A stretch of 50,501 bases of DNA, taken from Phycisphaerae bacterium. Lineage in GTDB: Bacteria; Planctomycetota; Phycisphaerae; SM23-33. The notes under the pieces are model-generated. The model had not been told where the DNA came from. It ran no database searches and was given only the letters and a program-made list of their open reading frames with translations. Of the stretch, positions 19,689 to 27,531 are shown one piece after another. A program made the position numbers and the translations under genes. The stretch lies in contig PUND01000005.1 of NCBI GenBank assembly GCA_003551645.1, positions 1-50,501 on the forward strand. Direction: 5' to 3'. Position 1 is the stretch's first letter. Each line of letters begins with the position of its first letter.

Positions 19689-20258
19689 ATGCCTAAAGCA
19701 CTTTCAACTTTCGCCATTGCCGAGATTTTACAGGTTGACCCCGGCTCGGTCGCCAACTGGATAGACCGGGGCCTGCTCAAGGCGTATCGTACGCCCGGCG
19801 GGCACCGGCGGGTTAATGTTGACGACCTGCTGGCGTTTCTCCGCGAACACCGGATGCCCGTTCCGCCGCAGCTTCAGGACGGCCCGGTCCGCGTGCTGGT
19901 TGTGGACGACGAGCCGCAGGTCACAAAGCTCGTCGCACGGGCGATACGCTCGGCTCATCCGGAGTACGAGGTGGTCGAAGCCCATGACGGCTTCCAGGCC
20001 GGCACCATGGTGGCGACGTTGAAGCCCGACTGCGTCCTGGTGGACCTGCGCATGCCCGGCATCAACGGCTACGAGGTCTGCCGGATGATAAAATCCCGCC
20101 CGGACACGCAACACGCCGAGGTCATCGCGATGACGGCGTATCCGTCCTCTGACGGCGAGCAAAAAGTGATCGACTACGGCGCAAGGGCATGCCTGAACAA
20201 GCCCCTGGACATCCACACGCTGGTTGAACACGTCGAGACGGCCCTTTCGGACAAATAA
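19689..20258 (+). CDS. MerR/excisionase-like DNA-binding domain fused to a response-regulator receiver
   Basis: A 189-residue protein. Residues 1-55 form a winged helix of the HTH_17/BldC type (FAIAEILQVDPGSVANWIDR, then YRTPGGHRRV and DDLLAFLREH). Residues 65-185 are a receiver domain with the acidic pair in VVDDEP, the phospho-acceptor Asp in VLVDLRMPG, the switch Thr in AMTAY and the Lys in LNKPLD. The order is the reverse of ordinary response regulators, where the receiver comes first. ATG 19689 begins the HTH; an earlier in-frame start would add an unconserved tail. No histidine kinase is adjacent, so the partner is encoded elsewhere. It is divergent from the SDR gene and may control it. 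Confidence 0.92.
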   Translation: MPKALSTFAIAEILQVDPGSVANWIDRGLLKAYRTPGGHRRVNVDDLLAFLREHRMPVPPQLQDGPVRVLVVDDEPQVTKLVARAIRSAHPEYEVVEAHDGFQAGTMVATLKPDCVLVDLRMPGINGYEVCRMIKSRPDTQHAEVIAMTAYPSSDGEQKVIDYGARACLNKPLDIHTLVEHVETALSDK

Positions 20259-20336
20259 CCGGGGCCTTGCCCTGTAGCCGGCGGTGCCGGACCTTGCGGG
20301 CCGCTCAACGGCTGGCTATGCACCCGAACTCGGCCG

Positions 20337-21344
20337 TTATTCGGCGCCCAGTCCGTGATCCAGGCACCATTTGACGGTCTTCTCGATGCCCTCGTCGTAG
20401 CCGACAGTCGGCTGCCAGCCAAGCTCCCTGCGGGCCTTCTCGCAGGAGAAGTAGCACTGACGGCCCATCAGCCAGACCGAGTAACGTGTCACCAGAGGCG
20501 GGGTCTTCTTGCGGAACATGTGCCCGAACAGCTCCATCACGAAGGCCGCATTGTACGCGACCTTGTACGGTACGGTCTTGGTGACCGGATCGGCGCCCAG
20601 GCATTCGGCTATCTTGTTCTGGTACTGCCTCTGGGTGATGACCCCGTCGTCGGAGAGATTGTAGGCCTCGCCGACGGCGTTCTCGTTGGTCGCGGCCAGT
20701 ATGCAGCCCTCGGCCTCGTTGCCGGCGTAGGTGAGGTTCATGCGGTTTTCGCCGTCGCCGATAATCTTGGCCTTGCCCTTGCGGATGGCTCGAATCAGCC
20801 GGGGCATTGATGCGCGGTCGCGCTCGCCGTAGAGCCAGCTCGGCTTGACTATCGTTACCGGCAGGTCGCCACGCTCGTGGGTCTCCAGGGCCAGCTTCTC
20901 CGCGGCGACCTTGGCGTGGCTGTAGTAGCTCCACTTGTGCAGGTCCACGCCCAGCGGCGCCGTCTCGTCCAGGACCATGCCCTCGCCGTTGGGATGGCCG
21001 TAGGAGGAGATGCTGCTGATGTGCAGGAAACGCCCCACCTCGGCCCTGGTGGCCGCCGAGAGCATGTTGGCGGTACCGTCGATGCTGATGGCCTGGAATT
21101 CGTGCCAAGGCCCCCAGTCGCCGACCTTCGCGGCCGCGTGGTACACCGTCCGCACGCCTTCAAGCGCCGCGGGGAGGGTATCCGGCTCGGTAACATCTCC
21201 GACGGCAAGCTCCACGCCCTGGGACTCCAGGAAGCTCGTGTCGCTGCTCGGCCGCACCAGCGCCCGGACCGGCTCGCCGGCCTGGACGAGCTTTTCCACG
21301 ATATGGCTGCCAAGCAGCCCGGTTGCTCCGGTAACGAGATTCAT
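20337..21344 (-). CDS. NAD-dependent epimerase/dehydratase (extended SDR)
   Basis: A 335-residue protein with the Rossmann signature TGATGLLGSH at the N-terminus, the adenine-ribose side acidic/Arg region (ALVRPSSD), the VYHAAAKVGDWG block, the catalytic SSISSYG and YSHAK motifs, and PSWLYGERDR. It resembles the dihydroflavonol reductase/3-beta-hydroxysteroid dehydrogenase branch and hopanoid-associated sugar epimerases more than UDP-glucose epimerase. Substrate prediction is not safe. It is convergent with the HTH-receiver gene. Confidence 0.88.
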   Translation of the reverse strand: MNLVTGATGLLGSHIVEKLVQAGEPVRALVRPSSDTSFLESQGVELAVGDVTEPDTLPAALEGVRTVYHAAAKVGDWGPWHEFQAISIDGTANMLSAATRAEVGRFLHISSISSYGHPNGEGMVLDETAPLGVDLHKWSYYSHAKVAAEKLALETHERGDLPVTIVKPSWLYGERDRASMPRLIRAIRKGKAKIIGDGENRMNLTYAGNEAEGCILAATNENAVGEAYNLSDDGVITQRQYQNKIAECLGADPVTKTVPYKVAYNAAFVMELFGHMFRKKTPPLVTRYSVWLMGRQCYFSCEKARRELGWQPTVGYDEGIEKTVKWCLDHGLGAE

Positions 21345-21491
21345 AAGTCTCTCCCAAGGAATTCCGGTTCGGTTTTCTCGCGGGGCACTACTTTACATAC
21401 CGTGCAACCGTGGTCAAGCCCGCGAAAGTCCCCTCGGCCACGCCCGGACGCCATGAAATGCGTGGAACCTGTTCAGGCCACGACAGGTTGA

Positions 21492-21671
21492 GCCAATTCC
21501 CTTCAGCAGCCGCCCGGACATGCAGGCCGTCGCCGGAAGGCGCAAGCCGGAGCTGGTCTTCTCGCCGGGGGCAAGTTTCCGGCGCTGTCGCCCGCGCTGG
21601 CGCCGAAACTGACCGACCACCTCATGAAGCTCTACCGCGACGACCTGGCAAAACGACCAAAAACCGACTGA
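21492..21671 (+). pseudogene. Possible 3' relic of a degraded gene
   Basis: This lies in a 469-bp stretch (21345-21813) with no intact gene. One frame after a stop at 21489-21491 reads through to a stop at 21669-21671 and ends in protein-like sequence (ALSPALAPKLTDHLMKLY, then RDDLAKRPKTD). The phrase resembles the C-terminal helix of sulfotransferases and similar enzymes. There is no start codon context or N-terminal domain. It may be the leftover end of a deleted gene; it could also be chance in G+C-rich DNA. The rest of the gap shows nothing I can name. Confidence 0.3.
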
Positions 21672-21813
21672 GCCGCCGACAAGCGACGAACCGACGCCGG
21701 CCTTACCTGCTCAGAACCGCCCGAGGCCCGCGACCGAGACGCACCGGCTATTGCCTGTTGGGACACCCGGATGCGGGCTTCTCAGCGGCGAGCCGTAGCC
21801 GTAGAATATCGAT

Positions 21814-22104
21814 ATGCTGACGCGAGAGGATATACGCATCAGGCGCGACGAGATCCTGGACATCGCAAGACGCTACGGCGCCGGCGACGTTCGGATATTC
21901 GGTTCCGTTGCGCGCGGTGATGCGACAGGAAGCTCGGACCTGGACCTGATTGTGCGCTTTGAGCCGGGCAGGTCGCTGCTGGACCATGGCGGTCTGATTA
22001 TGGACCTCCGCGAACTGCTGGGCGTGAAGGCGGATGTAATCGACGAAGACGCGATCCGGGAGCGATTCCGGGAGCACGTTGACAGGGAGGCAATACCCCT
22101 TTGA
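21814..22104 (+). CDS. MNT-type nucleotidyltransferase domain protein
   Basis: A 96-residue minimal nucleotidyltransferase. The motif GSVARGDATGSSDLDLIV holds the GS signature and the metal-binding Asp pair (DLD), followed by a third acidic strand (VKADVIDEDAI). Proteins of this family (MntA) usually pair with a HEPN-domain toxin in toxin-antitoxin modules, where they AMPylate and silence the toxin. Here no HEPN gene is adjacent on either side, so it is a lone copy. ATG 21814 has no strong ribosome binding site. Confidence 0.88.
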   Translation: MLTREDIRIRRDEILDIARRYGAGDVRIFGSVARGDATGSSDLDLIVRFEPGRSLLDHGGLIMDLRELLGVKADVIDEDAIRERFREHVDREAIPL

Positions 22105-22119
22105 GACCGGACGGCCATG

Positions 22120-22150
22120 TCAGCCTGTCCCCATGCGCTGGACAGGCTGA
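22120..22150. repeat. REP-like palindrome after the MNT gene
   Basis: TCAGCCTGTCC (22120-22130) and GGACAGGCTGA (22140-22150) are perfect 11-bp complements around a 9-nt loop. The GGACAGGCTGAGCGAAG phrase is a widespread dispersed palindromic element in G+C-rich genomes. It may act as a transcript end. Confidence 0.55.
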
Positions 22151-22238
22151 GCGAAGCGCGACTCCCCTTGCCCCGCCTGCTCTGAGTTGCTAGCTTAATA
22201 TTGACGGGGTGCTTATTTGCGTGGCCTTAAGTAGGGCA

Positions 22239-23096
22239 ATGTTTTCCATAGCTGCCGAACAAAACGGACGGGACATTGATACGTCCCTGTTGCTGCTGAC
22301 AATGGCCGCATTGCTGGGGGTTCTAATAGCGGCGGCCGTACTGTTTTGGCTCATCGGCCGCATGAGCTATGCCAAGCGCAAGATGGCCGTCCACACGCTC
22401 GTTGAGGACCTTGGTCTCAGCCCGGTTGTTGACGAAAACGGCAAGCGCGAATCGTCATGGCCTCGCCACTCGTTCAGTATGCTTCAGCCGCCGATTGTCG
22501 GTGATGGTCACGAGGATGAGCGGCGTTGGGACCTTTGCTCGTTCAGTCTTCTCAGCCCGGCCTCCGCTACTCGAAAGGAACTGCACCATCGCTGTGTCGG
22601 CCGGCTCGGCGAATTTAATGCGGAACTGTTCGACGTGCACCGGCGCATGAATACCCGCGCCAACATGGAAGACCGCCCGGAACAACTACCCCCGGGGGAG
22701 CTTCACGCCGACAAACCGGACTCCGTAGTGGATTCGAAAGAGACGGCCATTCTGCTTACCCGCGAGGACATGGACCTGCCGCCACTGATGCTCACGCCCG
22801 ATAGCCGGGCCAAGCGATTCCTGGACGGTCGGCGGGATGAAAAACCGCAGGACGATTTTGAAGACAAGAACACGCTCAAAGCGCTGGACCCGCCGCGTGC
22901 CCGATCGCTGTTCGTAGGCGAGTTGCGAGAACACCTTGCCGAGAACAGGGATCTGACCATCGAGGCCAACGGCCCGCAAGTGCTGGTGTATCGGGAGTCA
23001 CAGGTGCTCAGCCCGGAGCAGATAAGCCGGCTGCTGGACGAGTCGATCTGGATCGCCGAACGGCTGCACGAGGCGAATTCAGCGCACCGGAGGTAG
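22239..23096 (+). CDS. Single-pass membrane protein of unknown function
   Basis: About 285 residues from ATG 22239, or 295 from GTG 22209; AGTAGGG just before the ATG favours the later start. After a short polar start there is one strong membrane helix (LLLLTMAALLGVLIAAAVLFWLIG), then a basic stretch (SYAKRKM) that puts the rest of the protein inside the cell. The cytoplasmic part is polar, low in hydrophobic residues and rich in Asp, Glu, Arg and Pro, so it is probably partly disordered; short ordered blocks are VHTLVEDLGLSPVVDENG and the helical C-terminus. I recognise no family. It is convergent with proA, 3 bp apart. Confidence 0.7.
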   Translation: MFSIAAEQNGRDIDTSLLLLTMAALLGVLIAAAVLFWLIGRMSYAKRKMAVHTLVEDLGLSPVVDENGKRESSWPRHSFSMLQPPIVGDGHEDERRWDLCSFSLLSPASATRKELHHRCVGRLGEFNAELFDVHRRMNTRANMEDRPEQLPPGELHADKPDSVVDSKETAILLTREDMDLPPLMLTPDSRAKRFLDGRRDEKPQDDFEDKNTLKALDPPRARSLFVGELREHLAENRDLTIEANGPQVLVYRESQVLSPEQISRLLDESIWIAERLHEANSAHRR

Positions 23097-23099
23097 CAA

Positions 23100-24380
23100 T
23101 CAGGTACGGATGTGCCCCTGGCCGGTGACTATCCACTTGTAGGTTGTCAGATCTTCGGCGCCCATCGGCCCCCGGGCATGGAGCTTGTCGGTGCTGATGC
23201 CGACCTCGGCGCCCAGCCCGTACTCGCCGCCGTCGGAGAAGCGCGTGGAGGCGTTGACCATGACGCTGGAGGAATCGACCCCGGCGACGAATCTGTCGGC
23301 CGCGGAGACCGACTCGGTCACGATGGCGTCGGTGTGTGTGCTTCCGTAGGTGTTGATGTGACGGACTGCGGCGGACAGGTCGTCCACCACCGCCACTGCC
23401 AGAGTCAACGACAGGAACTCGGTTCGGAAGTCGTCTTCGGTCGCCCCGGCCATGTCTTCGAGACCGGCGGCCGAGAGTATGTCCCTTGAGGCCGAGTCGC
23501 ATCGCAGCTCGACGCCGGCTTCGATCAGCTTCGCGGCGACCCGCGGCAGGAAGCTCTCCGCGACCGCGGCGTCCACCAGCAGCGTTTCGGCGGCATTGCA
23601 GACGCCCGGCCGCTGGCACTTGGCGTTGAGCGCAATGCTCTCGGCCATTGCCGGGTCCGCGCCGGCATGTATGTACACGTGGCAGTTTCCGGCGTAGTGC
23701 TTGATGACCGGTATAGTGGCGGCCCTGGCGACCGCGCGGATAAGACCCCCGCCGCCGCGGGGAATAATCAGGTCGACAAGCCCCTCCGCCTGGGCCATCG
23801 CCGGCACAAGCGCGCGGTCTGGGCTGTCGATTACGGTTACCGCCTCGACCGGCAGATCCGCGGCGGACAGCCCCTGCCGCAAGGCCGCGGCGATCGCGAG
23901 GTTCGAGTGCATCGCCTCCTTTCCGCCGCGGAGCATGCAGGCGTTCCCGCTCTTGAGGCAAAGCCCGGCGGCGTCGGCGGTAACGTTGGGGCGCGATTCG
24001 TATATCACCCCCACCACGCCCAGCGGAACGCGGCGCTTCTCGATGCGCAGCCCGTTGGGCCTGTTGTAGGCGGCGATGGTCCTGCCCACCGGATCGACCT
24101 GTGCGGCAATGCTTTCCAGGGCCGCGGCCATCTTCTCGATACGCTCGTCCGTCAGCCGGAGCCGGTCCACCATCGCCTCGGTGAGTGCGAACTCCTCACT
24201 GCGGGCGATGTCCTTTTCGTTCTCCTGCTGGAGCGTGTCGCGGGCGTTGCGTATCGCCGCGGCGCATGCGTTCAAGGCCGCGTCGCGCTGCTCGCCCCTT
24301 GCGGTCGCCAGCGTCGCCGCCGCCTTACGGGCTTCGCCTGCCAGTGTCTCGATAATCTCGCGGGCCTGTTGCTCGTCCAT
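23100..24380 (-). CDS. proA: Gamma-glutamyl phosphate reductase
   Basis: The second step of proline synthesis, reducing gamma-glutamyl phosphate to the semialdehyde with NADPH. The protein (about 426 residues) belongs to the aldehyde dehydrogenase fold; the catalytic Cys is in QRPGVCNAAETLL, and NRPNGLRIEKRRVPLGVVG, ESRPNVTADAAGLCLKSGN and RGGKEAMHSN are hallmark blocks. ATG 24380 lies after GGAGGAGCAGGCG; an earlier in-frame start 21 bp upstream lacks that spacing. proB, which makes the substrate, is not next to it. Neighbours do not form an operon with it. Confidence 0.96.
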   Translation of the reverse strand: MDEQQAREIIETLAGEARKAAATLATARGEQRDAALNACAAAIRNARDTLQQENEKDIARSEEFALTEAMVDRLRLTDERIEKMAAALESIAAQVDPVGRTIAAYNRPNGLRIEKRRVPLGVVGVIYESRPNVTADAAGLCLKSGNACMLRGGKEAMHSNLAIAAALRQGLSAADLPVEAVTVIDSPDRALVPAMAQAEGLVDLIIPRGGGGLIRAVARAATIPVIKHYAGNCHVYIHAGADPAMAESIALNAKCQRPGVCNAAETLLVDAAVAESFLPRVAAKLIEAGVELRCDSASRDILSAAGLEDMAGATEDDFRTEFLSLTLAVAVVDDLSAAVRHINTYGSTHTDAIVTESVSAADRFVAGVDSSSVMVNASTRFSDGGEYGLGAEVGISTDKLHARGPMGAEDLTTYKWIVTGQGHIRT

Positions 24381-24704
24381 CGCCTGCTCCTCCGCCGTCA
24401 AACTTATCCAGCATCTTCCGGAACGCCTAACTTACGCCCCGGCCACCGGCGTAGCAAGTGCGGTAACACATGGATGTGTGCTTTTTGCGGATGTGCGGGC
24501 AGGCCCGGCGGCCCGGCCACTGGCACGATGCCCGTGGCGCATCGCAGGAGACAACGGCAAGGGGCTGATGACCCCGGCCGCACGGAAACCAGAAAGTGGT
24601 AGCACAGCCGTTGATTTTGGGAATTCCGCCGTGAATCGTGTTTTCTTTATCTATTATATGACAACACCTTATCGCTGTCATTCAAATATACTACATAAAC
24701 TCGA
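24381..24704 (+). other. Intergenic region between proA and the PEP-CTERM gene
   Basis: No gene is seen here. A short ACACA/TGTGT hairpin near 24467-24480 is followed by GCTTTTTG and might be a weak terminator on the plus strand. The right part (24630-24704) is noticeably A+T-rich and leads into a promoter. Confidence 0.4.
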
Positions 24705-24733
24705 TTGATATTCTTGCCTTAGTGGGGTAAAAT
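24705..24733 (+). promoter_or_regulatory. Sigma-70 promoter of the PEP-CTERM gene
   Basis: TTGATA (24705-24710), a 17-bp spacer and TAAAAT (24728-24733) form a near-consensus promoter. The transcript would carry a leader of about 165 nt with G+C-rich helices (for example GGGCA near 24750 with TGCCC) and the G tract at 24878. Confidence 0.7.
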
Positions 24734-24877
24734 CTATGTGTTCAGGACATTGGGCAGGCCGCCGCCTTGCGGGTTGCCCGGAGCGATTATCCGTCTTGGC
24801 TGTGCCCGCCTGAATAGCCCTGAGCTGACCCGGCTCGCACTGGGCGAGAGTGGGCCACGTTTGACACTAGGACGCTC

Positions 24878-24888
24878 GGGGGGGGGGG
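24878..24888 (+). repeat. Run of eleven G residues just upstream of a ribosome binding site
   Basis: The G11 tract ends directly against AAAGGAG (24889-24895), which is 8 nt before ATG 24904. Changes in tract length would alter the leader but not the reading frame. Confidence 0.9.
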
Positions 24889-24903
24889 AAAGGAGACACT
24901 GTC

Positions 24904-25521
24904 ATGCCGTACAACAGAATCACATTTGTGCTGCTGTCCCTGGCGGCAGCCCTGGCCGTGCCCGCGATGGCACATGACCTGAATCCGCCGGACTGGCGAG
25001 GCGAACCCCACAGCGCCCTTGCCCACTGGGAGGACGGGGACCTCGGTCTGACGCTCACGGAGTTTGAGTGGGTCGAGGGCGTGTATCCATTACACGAGAG
25101 CGAGCCGGTTCTGCATTTCGGCGAGAGCGACGACGGTAATGTGCTTATCGACCTGGATATCCCGAACTTCGTGGACGACCTGTCGAAAAAGTGGGTACGG
25201 GTACAGATCAACTGGGAGGGGTTAGCCGATATCCCTCCGTCGATAGTGGACGTCTCCGGCGAGGACGGGGCGACCGGCGAGCGGGTAACCTGGGAGTTGG
25301 AGTACTCCTCACCCGTACAGCCCTGGACGCAACCGGACGGCGGATACCAGTATCACGATCTGCTCCTTGAGCCGAACCCGGACTGGGAGATGATCCAGAT
25401 TACAGCCCCGCCGGACGTCATCGTGGATCAGATCGTGGTTGACACGATCTCGATACCCGAGCCGGCTACGATGGGCCTGCTGGGCGTCGGCGCGTTGGCT
25501 CTGGTCAAGCGCCGCCGTTAA
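24904..25521 (+). CDS. PEP-CTERM-sorted exported protein
   Basis: A 205-residue protein with a signal peptide (residues 1-23, VLLSLAAALAVPAMA ahead of HD) and a C-terminal sorting tag: IPEPATMGLLGVGALALV followed by KRRR. This tag is recognised by an exosortase (EpsH/XrtA type), usually on proteins of the envelope or extracellular matrix. The middle is acidic and Trp-rich (WVEGVYPLHESEPVLHFG; DGNVLIDLDIPNFVDDLS) with predicted beta strands, of unknown function. No exosortase gene is in the window. It has its own promoter, and a strong terminator follows at 25546-25583, so it is a single-gene transcript. Confidence 0.9.
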   Translation: MPYNRITFVLLSLAAALAVPAMAHDLNPPDWRGEPHSALAHWEDGDLGLTLTEFEWVEGVYPLHESEPVLHFGESDDGNVLIDLDIPNFVDDLSKKWVRVQINWEGLADIPPSIVDVSGEDGATGERVTWELEYSSPVQPWTQPDGGYQYHDLLLEPNPDWEMIQITAPPDVIVDQIVVDTISIPEPATMGLLGVGALALVKRRR

Positions 25522-25545
25522 CTGACCAACAGCTCCGGGCAATCT

Positions 25546-25583
25546 CGGGGTCGGCGTCATCAGGCGCCGGCCCCGCTTGTTTT
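25546..25583 (+). terminator. Rho-independent terminator of the PEP-CTERM gene
   Basis: An 11-bp stem, CGGGGTCGGCG (25546-25556) with CGCCGGCCCCG (25565-25575) and one G-U pair, has an 8-nt loop and is followed by CTTGTTTT. It starts 25 bp after the stop codon. Confidence 0.85.
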
Positions 25584-25619
25584 CCTGCGTCCCGGGCCGC
25601 CGGGCGCGACGACCTTGGC

Positions 25620-26423
25620 TTACGGCCGCGACGCCGCCGGGCGGGGCGCGGGGGCGGTCTCCGGCTCATCGGGCCGGGGCGGCTTTTCCGGCCCCGGACA
25701 TGTCAGGCAATCCTCCGCCGAGAAACGAATCGACCTTTCCAGTGCGAGGGAAAGCTCTTTCTGCCTGACCCAGCGCACATCACCGGAGCTGGTCAGCACC
25801 GCCACGGCCGTCACCGGCGGCACATCAACCACCCGCCACGCCCAGATGAGGTCCTCGTCCGCTCCGGCAGGCAGCGGCACATAATGCAACGAGCCGCGCG
25901 GCGGGTTCTCCAGCTCACTCAGCCGAGTAGGATAGCCGCCTTGTTCCGCCCGGTGGGATTCCAGCGAAGCCGCCAGCTCGCGCAATGCGACCTCGGTATC
26001 CGCCCGCTGTCTCAGAAGATAATCGACCCTCCCCAGCGACACGAACCCCCCGGCCAGCGCCAGCAGAGACACCGCAACAGGCCCCCACAGCATCGGCCGC
26101 AACGACGGCGCCTCCAGCTCGCGGACCATCAGCCACCGCGCCGGCGCCACCGCCGCGGCAAGCGAAAGCAGCCAGATAATCACACCCGGCGCGGCGACCT
26201 CGCCCACCCGCACGCCGAGCAGCTTGTGAACGCCAAGCGACAGCACCAGCGCCGCGGCAAAGGCGGGCGCCGCCGACAAACACGCGAACAGGCGGCGGCG
26301 GTAAGAAGGCGGATACGCCCCCGCAAAGCGGAAGATACGGCTCAGGAGCCACGGACCGGCCGCCAGCAGCCCCGCCAGCGACAACACCAGCACCAGCAGG
26401 CCGATTCGGATCATCTGCCCCAT
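25620..26423 (-). CDS. Multi-pass membrane protein of unknown function
   Basis: About 267 residues from ATG 26423; a longer in-frame version to 26522 would add an unconserved Arg-rich tail. Three to five hydrophobic helices fill the first 150 residues (LLVLVLSLAGLLAAGPWLL; FAAALVLSLGVHKLLG; VIIWLLSLAAAVAPARWL; VAVSLLALAGGFVSLG). The C-terminal soluble part (residues about 165-267) has LRELAASLESHRAEQGGYPT, which resembles the start of a type II secretion pseudopilin globular domain (helix then YPT/L), and ends in a Pro-rich tail. The function is unknown. It is convergent with the PEP-CTERM gene. Confidence 0.75.
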   Translation of the reverse strand: MGQMIRIGLLVLVLSLAGLLAAGPWLLSRIFRFAGAYPPSYRRRLFACLSAAPAFAAALVLSLGVHKLLGVRVGEVAAPGVIIWLLSLAAAVAPARWLMVRELEAPSLRPMLWGPVAVSLLALAGGFVSLGRVDYLLRQRADTEVALRELAASLESHRAEQGGYPTRLSELENPPRGSLHYVPLPAGADEDLIWAWRVVDVPPVTAVAVLTSSGDVRWVRQKELSLALERSIRFSAEDCLTCPGPEKPPRPDEPETAPAPRPAASRP

Positions 26424-26597
26424 GACCACTGCCGTGAAAACAGTCACCGGTGGGTCCCTTGAAGTCCGTCGGAAAGCGGGCTTCGCCGGCCGGGCCGGCG
26501 ATTCGCGATACGCGGTCGACATCTCATCGCTTCAATCAGCAGCTCACCATTCGGCAAGCTCAGCGTCTCGATCAGCACCGAGGGGCGATTCGCGATT

Positions 26598-27461
26598 CTA
26601 AAGCTCCTCGCCGGAACGGATGAACTCGTGAAACGCACCAAGCAGCTTCCGGGTAACCGGCCCGGGAGTGCCGTCTCCAATCGTCGTCTCGTCCACCCTG
26701 GTAACCGGTATCACCTCCGCGGCCGTTCCGGTCAAAAAGCACTCCTCCGCATCGTACAGCTCCTTTGGCATGAAGCTGCGCTCGATGAATTCGACGCCGT
26801 TTTTCTCGCATAGGCGTTTGACGACCGCGCGGGTGATGCCCAGCAGTATCCCCGCCTCAGCCGGCGGCGTTATGACATTGCCGTCCTCGACGATGAAGAT
26901 GTTATCTCCGGTCGCCTCGGCCACCTCGCCGCGCTCGTTGAGCATGATGGCCTCCATGACACCGGCGTCGATGGCCTCTATCTTGCCGTAGATGTTATTG
27001 AGGTAGTTCAAGCTCTTGACGGCCGGGTCGGCCGCGCGGGCGGGTGTACGGATGGTCCTGGCGATAATGACCGCCAGCCCGTTCTCGTACATCTCGCGCG
27101 GGTAGAGCGTGATGTCGTCGGCGATGACGAACACCACCGGCTCCTTGCACTTGAAGGGATCCAACCCCAGCGTGCCGGTACCGCGAGTGACCACCGGCCG
27201 TATGTAACCGTCGGTGACGTCGTTGGCCTCGCAGGCGGCCTCCATCGCCTCGATTATCTGTTGTTTGGTGTACGGAATCTCCAGCCGGATGCGAGCGGCC
27301 GAGGCGAACAGCCGGTCCACATGCGCCTTGGCCTGGAAGATACGCCCGCCGTAGATTCGCACACCCTCGAACACACCGTCGCCGTACAGAACGCCGTGAT
27401 CAAAGACGCTGACCTTCGCCTCTTCGGCGTCCACCAGTTGTCCGTTCAGCCACACTTTCAT
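26598..27461 (-). CDS. ilvE: Branched-chain amino acid aminotransferase
   Basis: A 287-residue fold-type IV PLP enzyme that makes valine, leucine and isoleucine from their keto acids. The N-terminal block MKVWLNGQLVDAEEAKVSVF, then DHGVLYGDGVFEGVR, the PLP-binding Lys in VKSLNYLNN, and the EATGDNIFIV and CFLTGTAAEVIPV blocks are characteristic. ATG 27461 is 7 nt after GGGAG; a longer frame to 27575 is rejected because it overlaps the upstream nucleotidyltransferase gene. D-amino acid aminotransferase is a close relative, but the length and the TGTAAEV motif favour IlvE. Confidence 0.94.
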   Translation of the reverse strand: MKVWLNGQLVDAEEAKVSVFDHGVLYGDGVFEGVRIYGGRIFQAKAHVDRLFASAARIRLEIPYTKQQIIEAMEAACEANDVTDGYIRPVVTRGTGTLGLDPFKCKEPVVFVIADDITLYPREMYENGLAVIIARTIRTPARAADPAVKSLNYLNNIYGKIEAIDAGVMEAIMLNERGEVAEATGDNIFIVEDGNVITPPAEAGILLGITRAVVKRLCEKNGVEFIERSFMPKELYDAEECFLTGTAAEVIPVTRVDETTIGDGTPGPVTRKLLGAFHEFIRSGEEL

Positions 27462-27531
27462 TGAACACTCCCGCTCGGCAGGCCAACAGGATACGCCACG
27501 TCCGCTCTGTCGGCAATATCCGAGACGCGAT

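Noticed and set aside
21410-21820. 136-codon frame upstream of the MNT gene
   Set aside because: Arg/Pro/Ser-rich, no domain, and out of frame with the more protein-like relic in the same stretch.
21814-22208. A HEPN-MNT toxin-antitoxin module
   Set aside because: Only the MNT half is present; no HEPN gene on either side.
24861-24866. A perfect TTGACA close to the PEP-CTERM gene
   Set aside because: No -10 box follows at 16-18 bp because the G tract occupies that place; the TTGATA/TAAAAT pair upstream is better.
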